64,000 nt of DNA from Aeromicrobium sp. CnD17-E. GTDB taxonomy: Bacteria > Actinomycetota > Actinomycetes > Propionibacteriales > Nocardioidaceae. Numbering within the stretch: position 1 is the first letter of the stretch; the number at the start of each line of letters is the position of its first letter. The stretch spans positions 1 to 64,000 of the forward strand of contig NZ_JAMXRU010000009.1 in NCBI RefSeq assembly GCF_024124745.1. Direction: 5' to 3'. Below the pieces are notes generated by a model. The model had not been told where the DNA came from and did not search any database. It worked only from the letters and a program-made list of their open reading frames with translations. Positions 8,315 to 15,601 of the stretch are shown here, piece by piece. A program made the position numbers and the translations under genes.

Positions 8315-10219
8315 TCAGCGACGTGGCGCGGCGGCGACCGGCGCGGTCGTGCGGGTCGAGGCGATCGTGCGGGCGACGTACCCGCTGCGGCTGCCCGTGA
8401 CCGTCACGTGGATCCGCTTGCCACGGTCGGCGGCCACCGGTCGGTAGGCGCTGCCGGTCGCGCCGGCGATGAGCCGGCCGTCGGCGTACCAGCGGTAGCC
8501 GAAGGTCGCGACGGGCGACCATGCCGGCGTGCTCGCCCGCAGGACCGTGCCCACCTGGGCCGCCCCGGAGAGGACCGGCCGGTGCACCGTCCTGAACGCC
8601 ACGGGTGCCGCCTGGACGGGGGGCGTGGTGCGGCTCGACGACAGGGTGCGGGTGACGTAGCCGTCGCGCGTGCCCGTGACGCCGACGCGGATGCGCTTGC
8701 CGCGGTCCGCCGACGTCAGGCGGTAGCTGGTGCCCGTGGCGCCGGGGATCGGCCGCCCGTCGGCGAACCACTGGTAGGTGAAGGTGGCGACCGGCGACCA
8801 GGCGTCGGTGCGGACCTGCAGCGTGGTGCCGACCTGGGCCGCGCCGGACAGCACCGGTCGCGCCGTCGTCGTGAACTGCCCGGGCGCGACGGCGTCCGTC
8901 GGCTGGGACGCGACCTGCGTCGTCGTGTAGGCCGTGCGCGAGCCGGTGACGACGACGTGCAGCCGGTGCCCTCGGTCGTCCGGAGTCACGGTGTAGCGCG
9001 CCGTGGTGGCGCCGGCGATGGGGGTGTCGTCGGAGAACCACTGGTAGGCGAGCGTGGCCGTCGGCGACCACGCGGCCGTGCTCGCGGTGAGGACCGACCC
9101 GACCGCGGACGTGCCCGCGACGACCGGCGCCGGCGCGAGGTCGAAGACGCCTGGGGCGACGGGGTCGGTCACGGTCGCGGACTCCAGCACCTGCGTGTTG
9201 TAGCCCGGGCGTGAGCCCGTGGCGACCACGCCGATGCGCTGGCCGAGCAGGTCGGCGTCGAGCGGAAGGGTGCTGCTCGTGGCCCCGGGGATGATCTCGT
9301 CGTCGGCGTACCACTGGTAGTCGAGCGTGGCCGCAGGCTTCCAGGTGGGTGCGGACGCGACGAGCTGGGCGCCCACGCGCTCGGTGCCCGTCAGCGTCGG
9401 GCGTGCGGTCGTGCCGAAGTCGCCTGCCGCGATCGGCTTGGACGTGCGCGCCGACGTGGAGGCCGTCGCCGGGTACCCGGCGCGCCGTCCGGTGACGACG
9501 ACGTGGACCTTGCGGCCGCGCTCGGCCGCGGTCAACCGGTACGTCGACGCGGTGGCGCCGCGGATCGGCGTCCCGTCGGCGAACCACTGGTAGCTCAGGG
9601 TGGCCGTCGGCGACCAGGAGCCCGCACGCGCGGTCAGCAGGCTGCCGACCTTCTCGGCACCGGCGAACGTCGGTCGTGGGGCCGAGGTGAAGCGGGGGGT
9701 GACGTCCGGGTCGGCGAAGTGGATGAAGCCGTCCGGCCAGCCGGACCCAGACTTCGTGATCCGCCGGTGGTCGAAGTCGCGACCCCAGTTCGACTCCGAG
9801 ACGATGATCTCGGTGGGGGAGGCGACCCGCTCGACGTACGCGACGTGGTTGCCGGTGCGGCCCCACCAGGCGACCGAGCCGACCGCGGGCGTGGTGTCGG
9901 TGATGGACGCCATCGTCGTGCCCCAGTCGCGGGCGTTGCCGACGCCGGAGGCCGGACGTCGGTTCGCCATGCCGTTGGTGGTGACGAGGCGGTACGCGAC
10001 GTAGTTCGTGCAGTTCGTGCCGCCGTACATGTTCCAGTAGCTGGTGCGCTGGTTCTGCTCGTAGCCGTGGTGGTCGTACCCGGCGCGCAGGCAGTTCGCG
10101 TAGCCCGAGCACAGCAGGGTGGAGGCGGCCTGCGCGCTGGGCGCAGCGACCAGCGTCCCGGCCACCAGGACGGCGGCGAGGGAAGATAGCAGCGCTGAGA
10201 GCACCCGAGAACGCGACAC
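8315..10219 (-). CDS. Secreted CHAP-domain hydrolase with five C-terminal Ig-like repeats
   Basis: This 634-residue exported protein has a signal peptide ending near AQAA (residue 32). A CHAP (NlpC/P60-like amidase/endopeptidase) domain spans about 35-170, with candidate catalytic Cys70 in GGTNCTNYVAYR and His125 in GNHVAYVE. Such domains cut peptidoglycan cross-links or stem peptides. From about 176 to the end come five tandem repeats of about 90 residues, each with a WxPxAT-x-x-YQWxADG core and an RGKR-type motif before VTGxRxGY; these look like beta-sandwich surface domains. It is convergent with map. A strong hairpin lies in its presumed 5' leader. Substrate and binding target are unknown. 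Confidence 0.85.
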   Translation of the reverse strand: MSRSRVLSALLSSLAAVLVAGTLVAAPSAQAASTLLCSGYANCLRAGYDHHGYEQNQRTSYWNMYGGTNCTNYVAYRLVTTNGMANRRPASGVGNARDWGTTMASITDTTPAVGSVAWWGRTGNHVAYVERVASPTEIIVSESNWGRDFDHRRITKSGSGWPDGFIHFADPDVTPRFTSAPRPTFAGAEKVGSLLTARAGSWSPTATLSYQWFADGTPIRGATASTYRLTAAERGRKVHVVVTGRRAGYPATASTSARTSKPIAAGDFGTTARPTLTGTERVGAQLVASAPTWKPAATLDYQWYADDEIIPGATSSTLPLDADLLGQRIGVVATGSRPGYNTQVLESATVTDPVAPGVFDLAPAPVVAGTSAVGSVLTASTAAWSPTATLAYQWFSDDTPIAGATTARYTVTPDDRGHRLHVVVTGSRTAYTTTQVASQPTDAVAPGQFTTTARPVLSGAAQVGTTLQVRTDAWSPVATFTYQWFADGRPIPGATGTSYRLTSADRGKRIRVGVTGTRDGYVTRTLSSSRTTPPVQAAPVAFRTVHRPVLSGAAQVGTVLRASTPAWSPVATFGYRWYADGRLIAGATGSAYRPVAADRGKRIHVTVTGSRSGYVARTIASTRTTAPVAAAPRR

Positions 10220-10269
10220 GCCGAGCAGCGTACGGGATTTCGGGGGCGCGTGGGACCTGTGTGACGGAA

Positions 10270-10316
10270 GTGGTCGCTCTCGGACCCCGTCGAAGGGGCG
10301 GAGGTAGAGCGACCAC
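10270..10316 (-). promoter_or_regulatory. Strong hairpin in the presumed leader of the CHAP hydrolase gene
   Basis: Arms GTGGTCGCTCT and AGAGCGACCAC match perfectly over 11 bp and enclose a second GGACCCC/GGGGCGG-type stem. It lies 51 bases upstream of the CHAP gene start and just before the heme-oxygenase promoter on the other strand. On the minus strand it would be part of the 5' untranslated region. I do not see the conserved core of the ydaO c-di-AMP riboswitch that controls many wall hydrolases in actinobacteria. Confidence 0.45.
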
Positions 10317-10330
10317 GCCGTGGACCCCCG

Positions 10331-10360
10331 TGGACTCCTTAGGGTTGCCTAGCCTATGCT
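10331..10360 (+). promoter_or_regulatory. Heme oxygenase promoter with DtxR/IdeR-type iron box
   Basis: The sequence at 10339-10357 (TTAGGGTTGCCTAGCCTAT) matches 15 of 19 positions of the DtxR/IdeR consensus TTAGGTTAGSCTAACCTAA. It sits in the spacer between a -35-like TGGACT (10331-10336) and a -10-like TATGCT (10355-10360) with 18-bp spacing, and overlaps the -10. That placement fits repression by an iron-loaded DtxR-family regulator. Match and position are seen; regulation is inferred. Confidence 0.7.
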
Positions 10361-10410
10361 CTGAGCACGGGTCGGCCGACCCGGACGGTCGGGGCGGACG
10401 AGAGGCAGAC

Positions 10411-11058
10411 ATGACGATCATCGAGCCGGACACCTCCTCGTTGTCGCGCCTGCTGCGCGACGGCTCGCGACGTGAGCACGAGTCCGCGGAGGGATCGGCC
10501 TTCATGAGCGAGCTGCTCGCCGGCCGGGTGTCGCCCCGTGGGTACGCGGACTACCTGGCGCGGCTGCAGCGGGTGTACGCGGCGCTGGAGGCCGCAGGAC
10601 GGGCGCTCGCCGGGCACCCGGCGGTCGACGCGGTCCTCGACCCCGCCCTGGAGCGGTCGTCGGCGATCCTCGACGACGTGGCGCACTGGGGGACCGGCGA
10701 CGCCGCGACGCCGGCGACCGACGCCTACGTCGCGCGGATCGAGACCACCCGTGACCACCCTGCGCGGTTCGTGGCGCACCACTACACGCGGTACCTGGGC
10801 GACCTCTCGGGCGGGCGTGCGATCGGCCGGGTGCTGGCTCGGACCTTCGACCTCGACCACGACGGTCTCGCCTTCTACGCGTTCGTCGACGTGCCGAAGC
10901 CGAAGCCGTACAAGGACGCCTACCGCGAACGCCTCGACGCGCTCGACCTCACCACGCAGGAGCGGCTGGACGTCCTCGCCGAGGTGCGTCTCGTCTTCGG
11001 GCTCAACGAGGCCCTGTTCGCCGAGCTGTCCGCCGACCTCGACGCCTACCGCCCCTGA
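10411..11058 (+). CDS. Heme oxygenase (biliverdin-producing)
   Basis: The 215-residue product opens heme to biliverdin, CO and Fe2+, releasing iron. The candidate proximal heme ligand is His23 (SRREHESAE). The distal-helix motif GDLSGG follows RYLG, and HHYTRYLGDLSGGRAIGRVL is characteristic of the HmuO/HO-1 family. The ATG at 10411 follows GAGAGGCAG. The gene stands alone, without heme-uptake genes beside it. The DtxR/IdeR-like box at its promoter suggests expression under iron shortage. Confidence 0.93.
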   Translation: MTIIEPDTSSLSRLLRDGSRREHESAEGSAFMSELLAGRVSPRGYADYLARLQRVYAALEAAGRALAGHPAVDAVLDPALERSSAILDDVAHWGTGDAATPATDAYVARIETTRDHPARFVAHHYTRYLGDLSGGRAIGRVLARTFDLDHDGLAFYAFVDVPKPKPYKDAYRERLDALDLTTQERLDVLAEVRLVFGLNEALFAELSADLDAYRP

Positions 11059-11094
11059 CGGCGCCGCCGACAGGAGGTGGCGCGTGTCCCGTGC

Positions 11095-11982
11095 TCAGGA
11101 GTGGTGCTCCTGGGTGCAGCACTTGACGCTGCCGCCGGCCTTGAGCAGCTCGCTCACGTCGACGGGGACCGGGACGTAGCCCCGCTCCTCGAGCTGACGG
11201 GTCAGGGTGCGCGCCTGCACGGGCACGACGACGTGGCGTCCGTCGCTCACGGCGTTGAGCCCGAGCACGAGGGCGTCCTCCTCCGTGCACTCCACCGCGT
11301 CCGGGAACAGCTCGCGCAGCGTGCGACGGCTGTGCTCGGAGAACGCCGACGGCAGGTAGGCGATGTCGGCCGGGGCGTCGCCGTTGCCGTCGTCGAGCAC
11401 GGCCAGGGCAGTGTCGAGGTGGTAGAAGCGCGGGTCGACGAGCTGCAGGCTGACGACCGGACGGTCGAGCACGCGAGCCGCCTCGACGTGCGCGTGCAGG
11501 CTCGTCCGGAAGCCCGTTCCTGCCAGGATCATGGAGCCGAGCACGAGGAAGTCGCCCTCGCCCTCGTTGGTCTGCGTGGGGTCGGTGACGGCGACGCCCT
11601 GCCCCCGGAGCCAGGCGGCGTGCTCGACGGCCTCGGCGGCGCGCTCGGGGTGGCGGAACCGAGCGCCGTAGGCGCGGCCGCCGACGACGGTCGCGCCGTT
11701 GGCGGCGAACACCATGTCGGGCAGGCCGGGCACCCCGTCGAGCACGTGCACCCGGTGGCCCAGCGCGCTGTACGTCTGGCGCAGCACCTCCCACTGGACG
11801 AGGGCGCGCTGGCGGTCGACGGCCACCCCGGGTCGCATCCACGCGTTGATCGCGTAGGTGACGTCGAAGTGGGTCGGCGCGCACATGAGGTACGTACGGG
11901 TCCGGGCGGACCGGGTCACCTGCCGTGCGGGCGAGGGACTCACCGGGACGTGGGTGGCGGGACGGGTCTCGAGCACGGTCAC
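11095..11982 (-). CDS. Dimethylarginine dimethylaminohydrolase-like amidinohydrolase
   Basis: This belongs to the amidinotransferase/deiminase (pentein) superfamily that hydrolyses guanidino groups, most like dimethylargininase. Motifs seen are YLMCAPTHFDVTYAINAWM near the N-terminus, PDMVFAANGATV, FRHPERAAE, the His-bearing RFYHLDTAL and the C-terminal nucleophile region GGSVKCCTQEHH. I choose the GTG at 11982 (295 aa), which has AGGAGG five bases upstream; an ATG at 12030 with GGAGGG nine bases upstream is a real alternative. The divergent neighbour is an Lrp-type regulator, a common pairing for amino-acid catabolic genes. Methylated arginine versus another guanidino substrate is not decided by sequence. 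Confidence 0.85.
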   Translation of the reverse strand: MTVLETRPATHVPVSPSPARQVTRSARTRTYLMCAPTHFDVTYAINAWMRPGVAVDRQRALVQWEVLRQTYSALGHRVHVLDGVPGLPDMVFAANGATVVGGRAYGARFRHPERAAEAVEHAAWLRGQGVAVTDPTQTNEGEGDFLVLGSMILAGTGFRTSLHAHVEAARVLDRPVVSLQLVDPRFYHLDTALAVLDDGNGDAPADIAYLPSAFSEHSRRTLRELFPDAVECTEEDALVLGLNAVSDGRHVVVPVQARTLTRQLEERGYVPVPVDVSELLKAGGSVKCCTQEHHS

Positions 11983-12017
11983 GGCGACCTCCTGGTCAGT
12001 GGCGTCACCCCTGCGAC

Positions 12018-12123
12018 GCAACGAATCCATCGTAGTTCGCCCTCCGTGCGGACCGAGAGTTCGAAACTGCACGTCCTCGCGCAGGATCCTGGCGTTCTGG
12101 CGCCATGGGCGGCGATTCGTTGC
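12018..12123. promoter_or_regulatory. Inverted 10-mers in the divergent ddaH-like/lrp intergenic region
   Basis: GCAACGAATC (12018-12027) and its exact reverse complement GATTCGTTGC (12114-12123) lie upstream of the two divergent genes, 96 bp apart. Each therefore reads in the same direction relative to the gene it precedes. Lrp/AsnC proteins commonly bind several sites between themselves and a divergent target. If the hydrolase starts at 11982, its copy is 36 bases upstream. These are candidate operators by inference. Confidence 0.5.
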
Positions 12124-12134
12124 ACGATGGGTGC

Positions 12135-12575
12135 ATGGACGACCTCGACCGCCGCATCATCGACCACCTCGTGCGCGACGGCCGGGCCGGCTACGCCCGG
12201 ATCGCCGCCGACGTCGGCCTCTCGGCCCCGGCGGTCAAGCGCCGGGTCGACCGGCTCGTCGCCGACGGCGTGGTGAAGGGGTTCACCGCAGTGGTCGACC
12301 CCGACCTCATGGGATGGGCGGTCGAGGCGTACGTGGAGGTCCACTGTCGAGGCACGATCACGCCCGAGGCCCTCGGGTCCGCCTTCGCGAAGGTCCCCGA
12401 GATCCACGCGGCGGCGACCGTGTCGGGCCAGGCGGACGCGATCCTGCGGATCGTCGCACGCGACGTGCGCGACCTGGAGCGAGCGCTCGAGCGGGTGCGC
12501 ACCGAGGTCGACAACGTCGACCACACCGACACCGCGATCGTGCTCTCGCGCCTGATCGACCGCTACACCGGCTGA
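12135..12575 (+). CDS. Lrp/AsnC-family transcriptional regulator
   Basis: The 146-residue protein has an N-terminal winged helix-turn-helix (LDRRIIDHLVRDGRAGYARI, then VGLSAPAVKRRVDRLVADGV) and a C-terminal RAM/AsnC ligand domain (about 65-140, with VSGQADAILRIVARDVRDLE). Such regulators form octamers that respond to amino acids. Being divergent from the arginine-type hydrolase gene, it probably controls that gene and itself. I start at the ATG at 12135 (MDDLDRR), the usual N-terminus; the upstream frame includes intergenic bases. Confidence 0.93.
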   Translation: MDDLDRRIIDHLVRDGRAGYARIAADVGLSAPAVKRRVDRLVADGVVKGFTAVVDPDLMGWAVEAYVEVHCRGTITPEALGSAFAKVPEIHAAATVSGQADAILRIVARDVRDLERALERVRTEVDNVDHTDTAIVLSRLIDRYTG

Positions 12576-12582
12576 GCGCCGT

Positions 12583-13314
12583 TCACGTCGGCGGGCGGAC
12601 GCCGAGCACGCAGACGGCGTTCCCCGACGGGTCGGCGCAGACCGTCCACGGCAGCCCTGCTGCGGGCTGCTCCACGACGGAGCCGCCGAGGTCGCGCACC
12701 AGGTCGAGCGGCGCGGTCGGCGACGCAGCGACGTCGGCGGGGTCCGGTCGGACGTCGAGGTGCAGCACCGACGGCGTGCGCCGAGGCTCGGGCTCCGGGC
12801 AGAGCTCGAGGAGCGGCCCGGCTCCCGCCGGGTGCTGCAGCGCGTGCGGGTCGTCGGTCGTCGGGACCCAGCCGGTGATCGCGGCCCAGAAGACCGCGTC
12901 GCGGTCGGGGTCGGCGCTGTCGAGCGGGAGCGCGGCCACGGGGCCCGTGCCCGTCGCGTAGGCGGCGCGGTCCTCCATGACGCAGAACGCGTTGCCGGCA
13001 GGATCGGCGAGCACCACCCACGGGACGTCGCCCTGTCCGATGTCGGCACGGCGCGCGCCGAGCGAGAGCAGCCGCCGCACCACGGCGTCCTGGGCCCGAC
13101 CGCCGCGCAGGTCGAGGTGCAGGCGCTGAAAGCCTCGAGGCGGGTCGCTGGGCGGGCCGAAGCAGACGTCGAGGAACACGTCGGCTCCGAGCAGCACGCG
13201 CGCCTCGAGCTGGTCGTCGGACTCCACGAGCACCTCGGCGTCCAGCGCGGCCGCCCAGAACCGCCCCAGGGCGTGTGGGTCGCGGCACGCCCAGACGACG
13301 TTCTCCAGCCTCAT
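12583..13314 (-). CDS. VOC-family (glyoxalase-like) protein, two modules
   Basis: This 243-residue protein has two similar halves, each ending in a DPAGNAFCV or DPSGNAVCV motif typical of the glyoxalase/bleomycin-resistance/dioxygenase fold. The first begins MRLENVVWACRDPHALGRFW, and the second has HLDVRPDP. Proteins of this sub-type are common in actinobacteria and mostly uncharacterised; substrate and reaction cannot be assigned. It is convergent with the lrp gene, and its start faces the infA promoter region. Confidence 0.8.
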   Translation of the reverse strand: MRLENVVWACRDPHALGRFWAAALDAEVLVESDDQLEARVLLGADVFLDVCFGPPSDPPRGFQRLHLDLRGGRAQDAVVRRLLSLGARRADIGQGDVPWVVLADPAGNAFCVMEDRAAYATGTGPVAALPLDSADPDRDAVFWAAITGWVPTTDDPHALQHPAGAGPLLELCPEPEPRRTPSVLHLDVRPDPADVAASPTAPLDLVRDLGGSVVEQPAAGLPWTVCADPSGNAVCVLGVRPPT

Positions 13315-13369
13315 CGGCCCATCCTGGCGCGTGTCGGCGGTGCGGAGCCAGAGCCCGCCGACCCTCGAT

Positions 13370-13399
13370 TTGAAACGAGTGCCCCGACCGACGTAGACT
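13370..13399 (+). promoter_or_regulatory. Promoter of the infA-rplQ block
   Basis: TTGAAA (13370-13375) and TAGACT (13394-13399) are separated by 18 bp and lie 135 bases ahead of infA, just beyond the divergent VOC gene. This is a good housekeeping-sigma match and gives the second ribosomal block its own start, needed because it no longer follows map. Confidence 0.6.
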
Positions 13400-13533
13400 T
13401 CCCTGTCGGCCTATGTCGGGCGCATCGACCCCTGCCCTCGTGGTTCACCCCTCGTCGGAAGCGGCTCCTCGGAGTCGCGGGTCCTCGCGCGTGCCCGGGC
13501 CGTCCCTGACGATCAACCGAGAAGCTGAGGTCC

Positions 13534-13755
13534 ATGGCGAAAAAAGAAGGCGTCATCGAGATGGAGGGTGCTGTCGTCGAGGCACTCCCGAACGCGATGT
13601 TCCGGGTCGAGCTGGCCAACGGCCACAAGGTCCTGGCGCACATCAGCGGCAAGATGCGCCAGCACTACATCCGCATCCTCCCCGAGGACCGGGTCGTGGT
13701 GGAGCTGTCGCCGTACGACCTCAGCCGTGGACGGATCGTCTACCGCTACAAGTGA
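13534..13755 (+). CDS. infA: Translation initiation factor IF-1
   Basis: IF-1 (73 aa) occupies the A site during initiation. [20 protein letters not shown] and the S1-like/OB core [19 protein letters not shown] with [19 protein letters not shown] are near-invariant. GAGAAGCTGAGG precedes the ATG. It opens the second ribosomal block and is followed by rpmJ after 82 bases. Confidence 0.98.
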   Translation: MAKKEGVIEMEGAVVEALPNAMFRVELANGHKVLAHISGKMRQHYIRILPEDRVVVELSPYDLSRGRIVYRYK

Positions 13756-13837
13756 TCGACACGTCGGGAACGACACCGTCGAGCACGCCACAACTGCACA
13801 CCGAACACGTTCAGACTGAAGAAGAGAGAGCTTCTCG

Positions 13838-13951
13838 ATGAAGGTCAACCCGAGCGTGAAGAAGATCTGTGACAAGTGCAAGGTGATCCGTCGCCACGGC
13901 CGCGTCATGGTGATCTGCGAGAACCCCCGGCACAAGCAGCGCCAGGGCTGA
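13838..13951 (+). CDS. rpmJ: 50S ribosomal protein L36, zinc-binding
   Basis: L36 is only 37 residues: it opens [19 protein letters not shown] and ends PRHKQRQG. Cys11, Cys14, Cys27 and His32 form the zinc ribbon, so this is the zinc-dependent paralogue. The ATG is preceded by AAGAAGAGAGAG. It sits in its canonical place between infA and rpsM. Confidence 0.97.
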   Translation: MKVNPSVKKICDKCKVIRRHGRVMVICENPRHKQRQG

Positions 13952-14021
13952 TCGCACCCTCTTCACCGCGACCACACTGAACATCTGACGGCTCCCGTCG
14001 CCCACCAGGGCGGCGGGTCAC

Positions 14022-14085
14022 CCCCGGCGCAGAGGCCGGGGCCCGGCTCAGGACCCCCAAGGAACGGGTCCTGGAGGCAGCCGGG
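14022..14085 (+). promoter_or_regulatory. Two consecutive hairpins in the rpsM leader
   Basis: The first hairpin pairs CCCCGGC (14022-14028) with GCCGGGG (14035-14041) around loop GCAGAG. The second pairs CCCGGCT + CAGGACCC (14042-14056) with GGGTCCTG (14066-14073) and AGCCGGG (14079-14085), a nested stem. They lie 47 bases before rpsM. In E. coli S4 represses the rpsM operon from a structured leader; whether this is analogous is unknown. Confidence 0.45.
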
Positions 14086-14132
14086 GCGCCTCAGGTGACG
14101 ACACCTCTGCCGTACCGGAAGGAACTGCCACC

Positions 14133-14501
14133 ATGGCACGCCTCGTCGGAGTCGATCTCCCGCGCGACAAGCGCATCGAGATCGCACTCACCTACATCTT
14201 CGGCGTCGGGCGCACCCGCGCCACCGACACCCTCGCCGCCACCGGCATCAGCCCCGACCTGCGGGTCCACGAGCTGACCGACGACCACCTCGTCGCGCTG
14301 CGTGACCACATCGAGGCCAACTACCAGGTCGAGGGCGACCTGCGCCGTGAGGTCACGGCCGACATCCGTCGCAAGATGGAGATCGGTTCGTACCAGGGCC
14401 GTCGCCACCGTGCGCACCTGCCCGTCCGCGGCCAGCGCACGAAGACCAACGCGCGTACCCGCAAGGGTCCGAAGCGCACCGTCGCCGGAAAGAAGAAGTG
14501 A
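14133..14501 (+). CDS. rpsM: 30S ribosomal protein S13
   Basis: S13 (122 aa) bridges the small-subunit head to the large subunit. [30 protein letters not shown] and the basic C-terminus [20 protein letters not shown] are diagnostic. GGAAGGA precedes the ATG. rpsK starts five bases after its stop. Confidence 0.98.
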   Translation: MARLVGVDLPRDKRIEIALTYIFGVGRTRATDTLAATGISPDLRVHELTDDHLVALRDHIEANYQVEGDLRREVTADIRRKMEIGSYQGRRHRAHLPVRGQRTKTNARTRKGPKRTVAGKKK

Positions 14502-14506
14502 TCTAG

Positions 14507-14905
14507 ATGCCTCCGAAGAATACCGGCGCCAAGAAGGTGCGCCGCAAGGAGAAGAAGAACGTCGTTCAGGGCCAGGCCCACATCAAGAGCACGTTCAACA
14601 ACACGCACGTGACGATCACGGACCCCTCGGGCGCCGTGATCGCGTGGGCCTCCGGCGGAACCGTCGGCTTCAAGGGCTCGCGCAAGTCCACGCCCTTCGC
14701 GGCGGGCATGGCGGCCGAGGCCGCCGGTCGCCAGGCGATGGAGCACGGGATGAAGAAGGTCGACGTCTTCGTGAAGGGCCCGGGCTCGGGTCGCGAGACG
14801 GCGATCCGGTCGCTGAGCGGCGTCGGCATCGAGGTCGGCACCATCTCCGACGTCACCCCCAGCCCGCACAACGGCTGCCGCCCGCCCAAGCACCGTCGTC
14901 TGTGA
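14507..14905 (+). CDS. rpsK: 30S ribosomal protein S11
   Basis: S11 (132 aa) lines the mRNA path on the platform. The motifs [30 protein letters not shown] and the C-terminal [18 protein letters not shown] are near-invariant. It lies between rpsM and rpsD in the canonical order. Confidence 0.98.
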   Translation: MPPKNTGAKKVRRKEKKNVVQGQAHIKSTFNNTHVTITDPSGAVIAWASGGTVGFKGSRKSTPFAAGMAAEAAGRQAMEHGMKKVDVFVKGPGSGRETAIRSLSGVGIEVGTISDVTPSPHNGCRPPKHRRL

Positions 14906-14934
14906 CGGACGCGAAGAACTCAGGAGTCTGAATC

Positions 14935-15543
14935 ATGGCCCGTTACACCGGACCTCTCACCAAGAAGTCGCGCCGCCTCGGCGTCGACCTCGTCGGTGGC
15001 GACGCCGCGTTCGAGCGTCGTCCGTACCCCCCGGGCATGCACGGTCGTGCCCGCATCAAGGAGTCGGAGTACCGCACCCAGCTGCAGGAGAAGCAGAAGG
15101 CGCGCTACACCTACGGCGTCCTCGAGAAGCAGTTCCGCAAGTACTACGAGACCGCTCACCGCAAGCCGGGCAAGACGGGTGACAACCTGCTCATCCTGCT
15201 CGAGAGCCGTCTCGACAACGTGGTCTACCGTGCCGGCCTCGCCCGCACGCGCCGCCACGCGCGTCAGCTCGTGACGCACGGTCACTTCGTCGTCAACGGC
15301 GTGAAGACGAACATCCCGTCCTTCCAGATCAGCAAGCACGACATCATCGATGTCAAGCAGAAGAGCCTGGAGACGACGCCGTTCATCGTCGCGCGCGAGA
15401 CCCACGACCGGGACACCGTCCCCGGCTGGATCGACGTCGACGCCGACCGCGGCCGCATCCTGGTGCACCAGCGCCCGGTCCGCGAGCAGATCACCGTCCC
15501 CATCCAGGAGCAGCTGATCGTGGAGTACTACTCCAAGATCTGA
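14935..15543 (+). CDS. rpsD: 30S ribosomal protein S4
   Basis: S4 (202 aa) initiates 16S rRNA 5'-domain folding. MARYTGPLTKKSRRLGVDLV, RPYPPGMHGR and the S4 RNA-binding domain (LDNVVYRAGLARTRRHARQL) are present. The N-terminal region lacks the four cysteines of zinc-binding S4, so this is the zinc-free form. A short hairpin separates it from rpoA. Confidence 0.98.
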   Translation: MARYTGPLTKKSRRLGVDLVGGDAAFERRPYPPGMHGRARIKESEYRTQLQEKQKARYTYGVLEKQFRKYYETAHRKPGKTGDNLLILLESRLDNVVYRAGLARTRRHARQLVTHGHFVVNGVKTNIPSFQISKHDIIDVKQKSLETTPFIVARETHDRDTVPGWIDVDADRGRILVHQRPVREQITVPIQEQLIVEYYSKI

Positions 15544-15561
15544 TCGTCCTGTTCCACCGAG

Positions 15562-15589
15562 CCGGCCCTTCAAATAGCGGGAGGGCCGG
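15562..15589 (+). promoter_or_regulatory. Short hairpin between rpsD and rpoA
   Basis: CCGGCCCT (15562-15569) pairs perfectly with AGGGCCGG (15582-15589). The ribosome-binding AAAGGAAG of rpoA follows at once and the ATG is at 15602. No U-tract follows, so I read it as an RNA-stability or translation-control element rather than a terminator. Confidence 0.4.
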
Positions 15590-15601
15590 AAAGGAAGTTC
15601 C

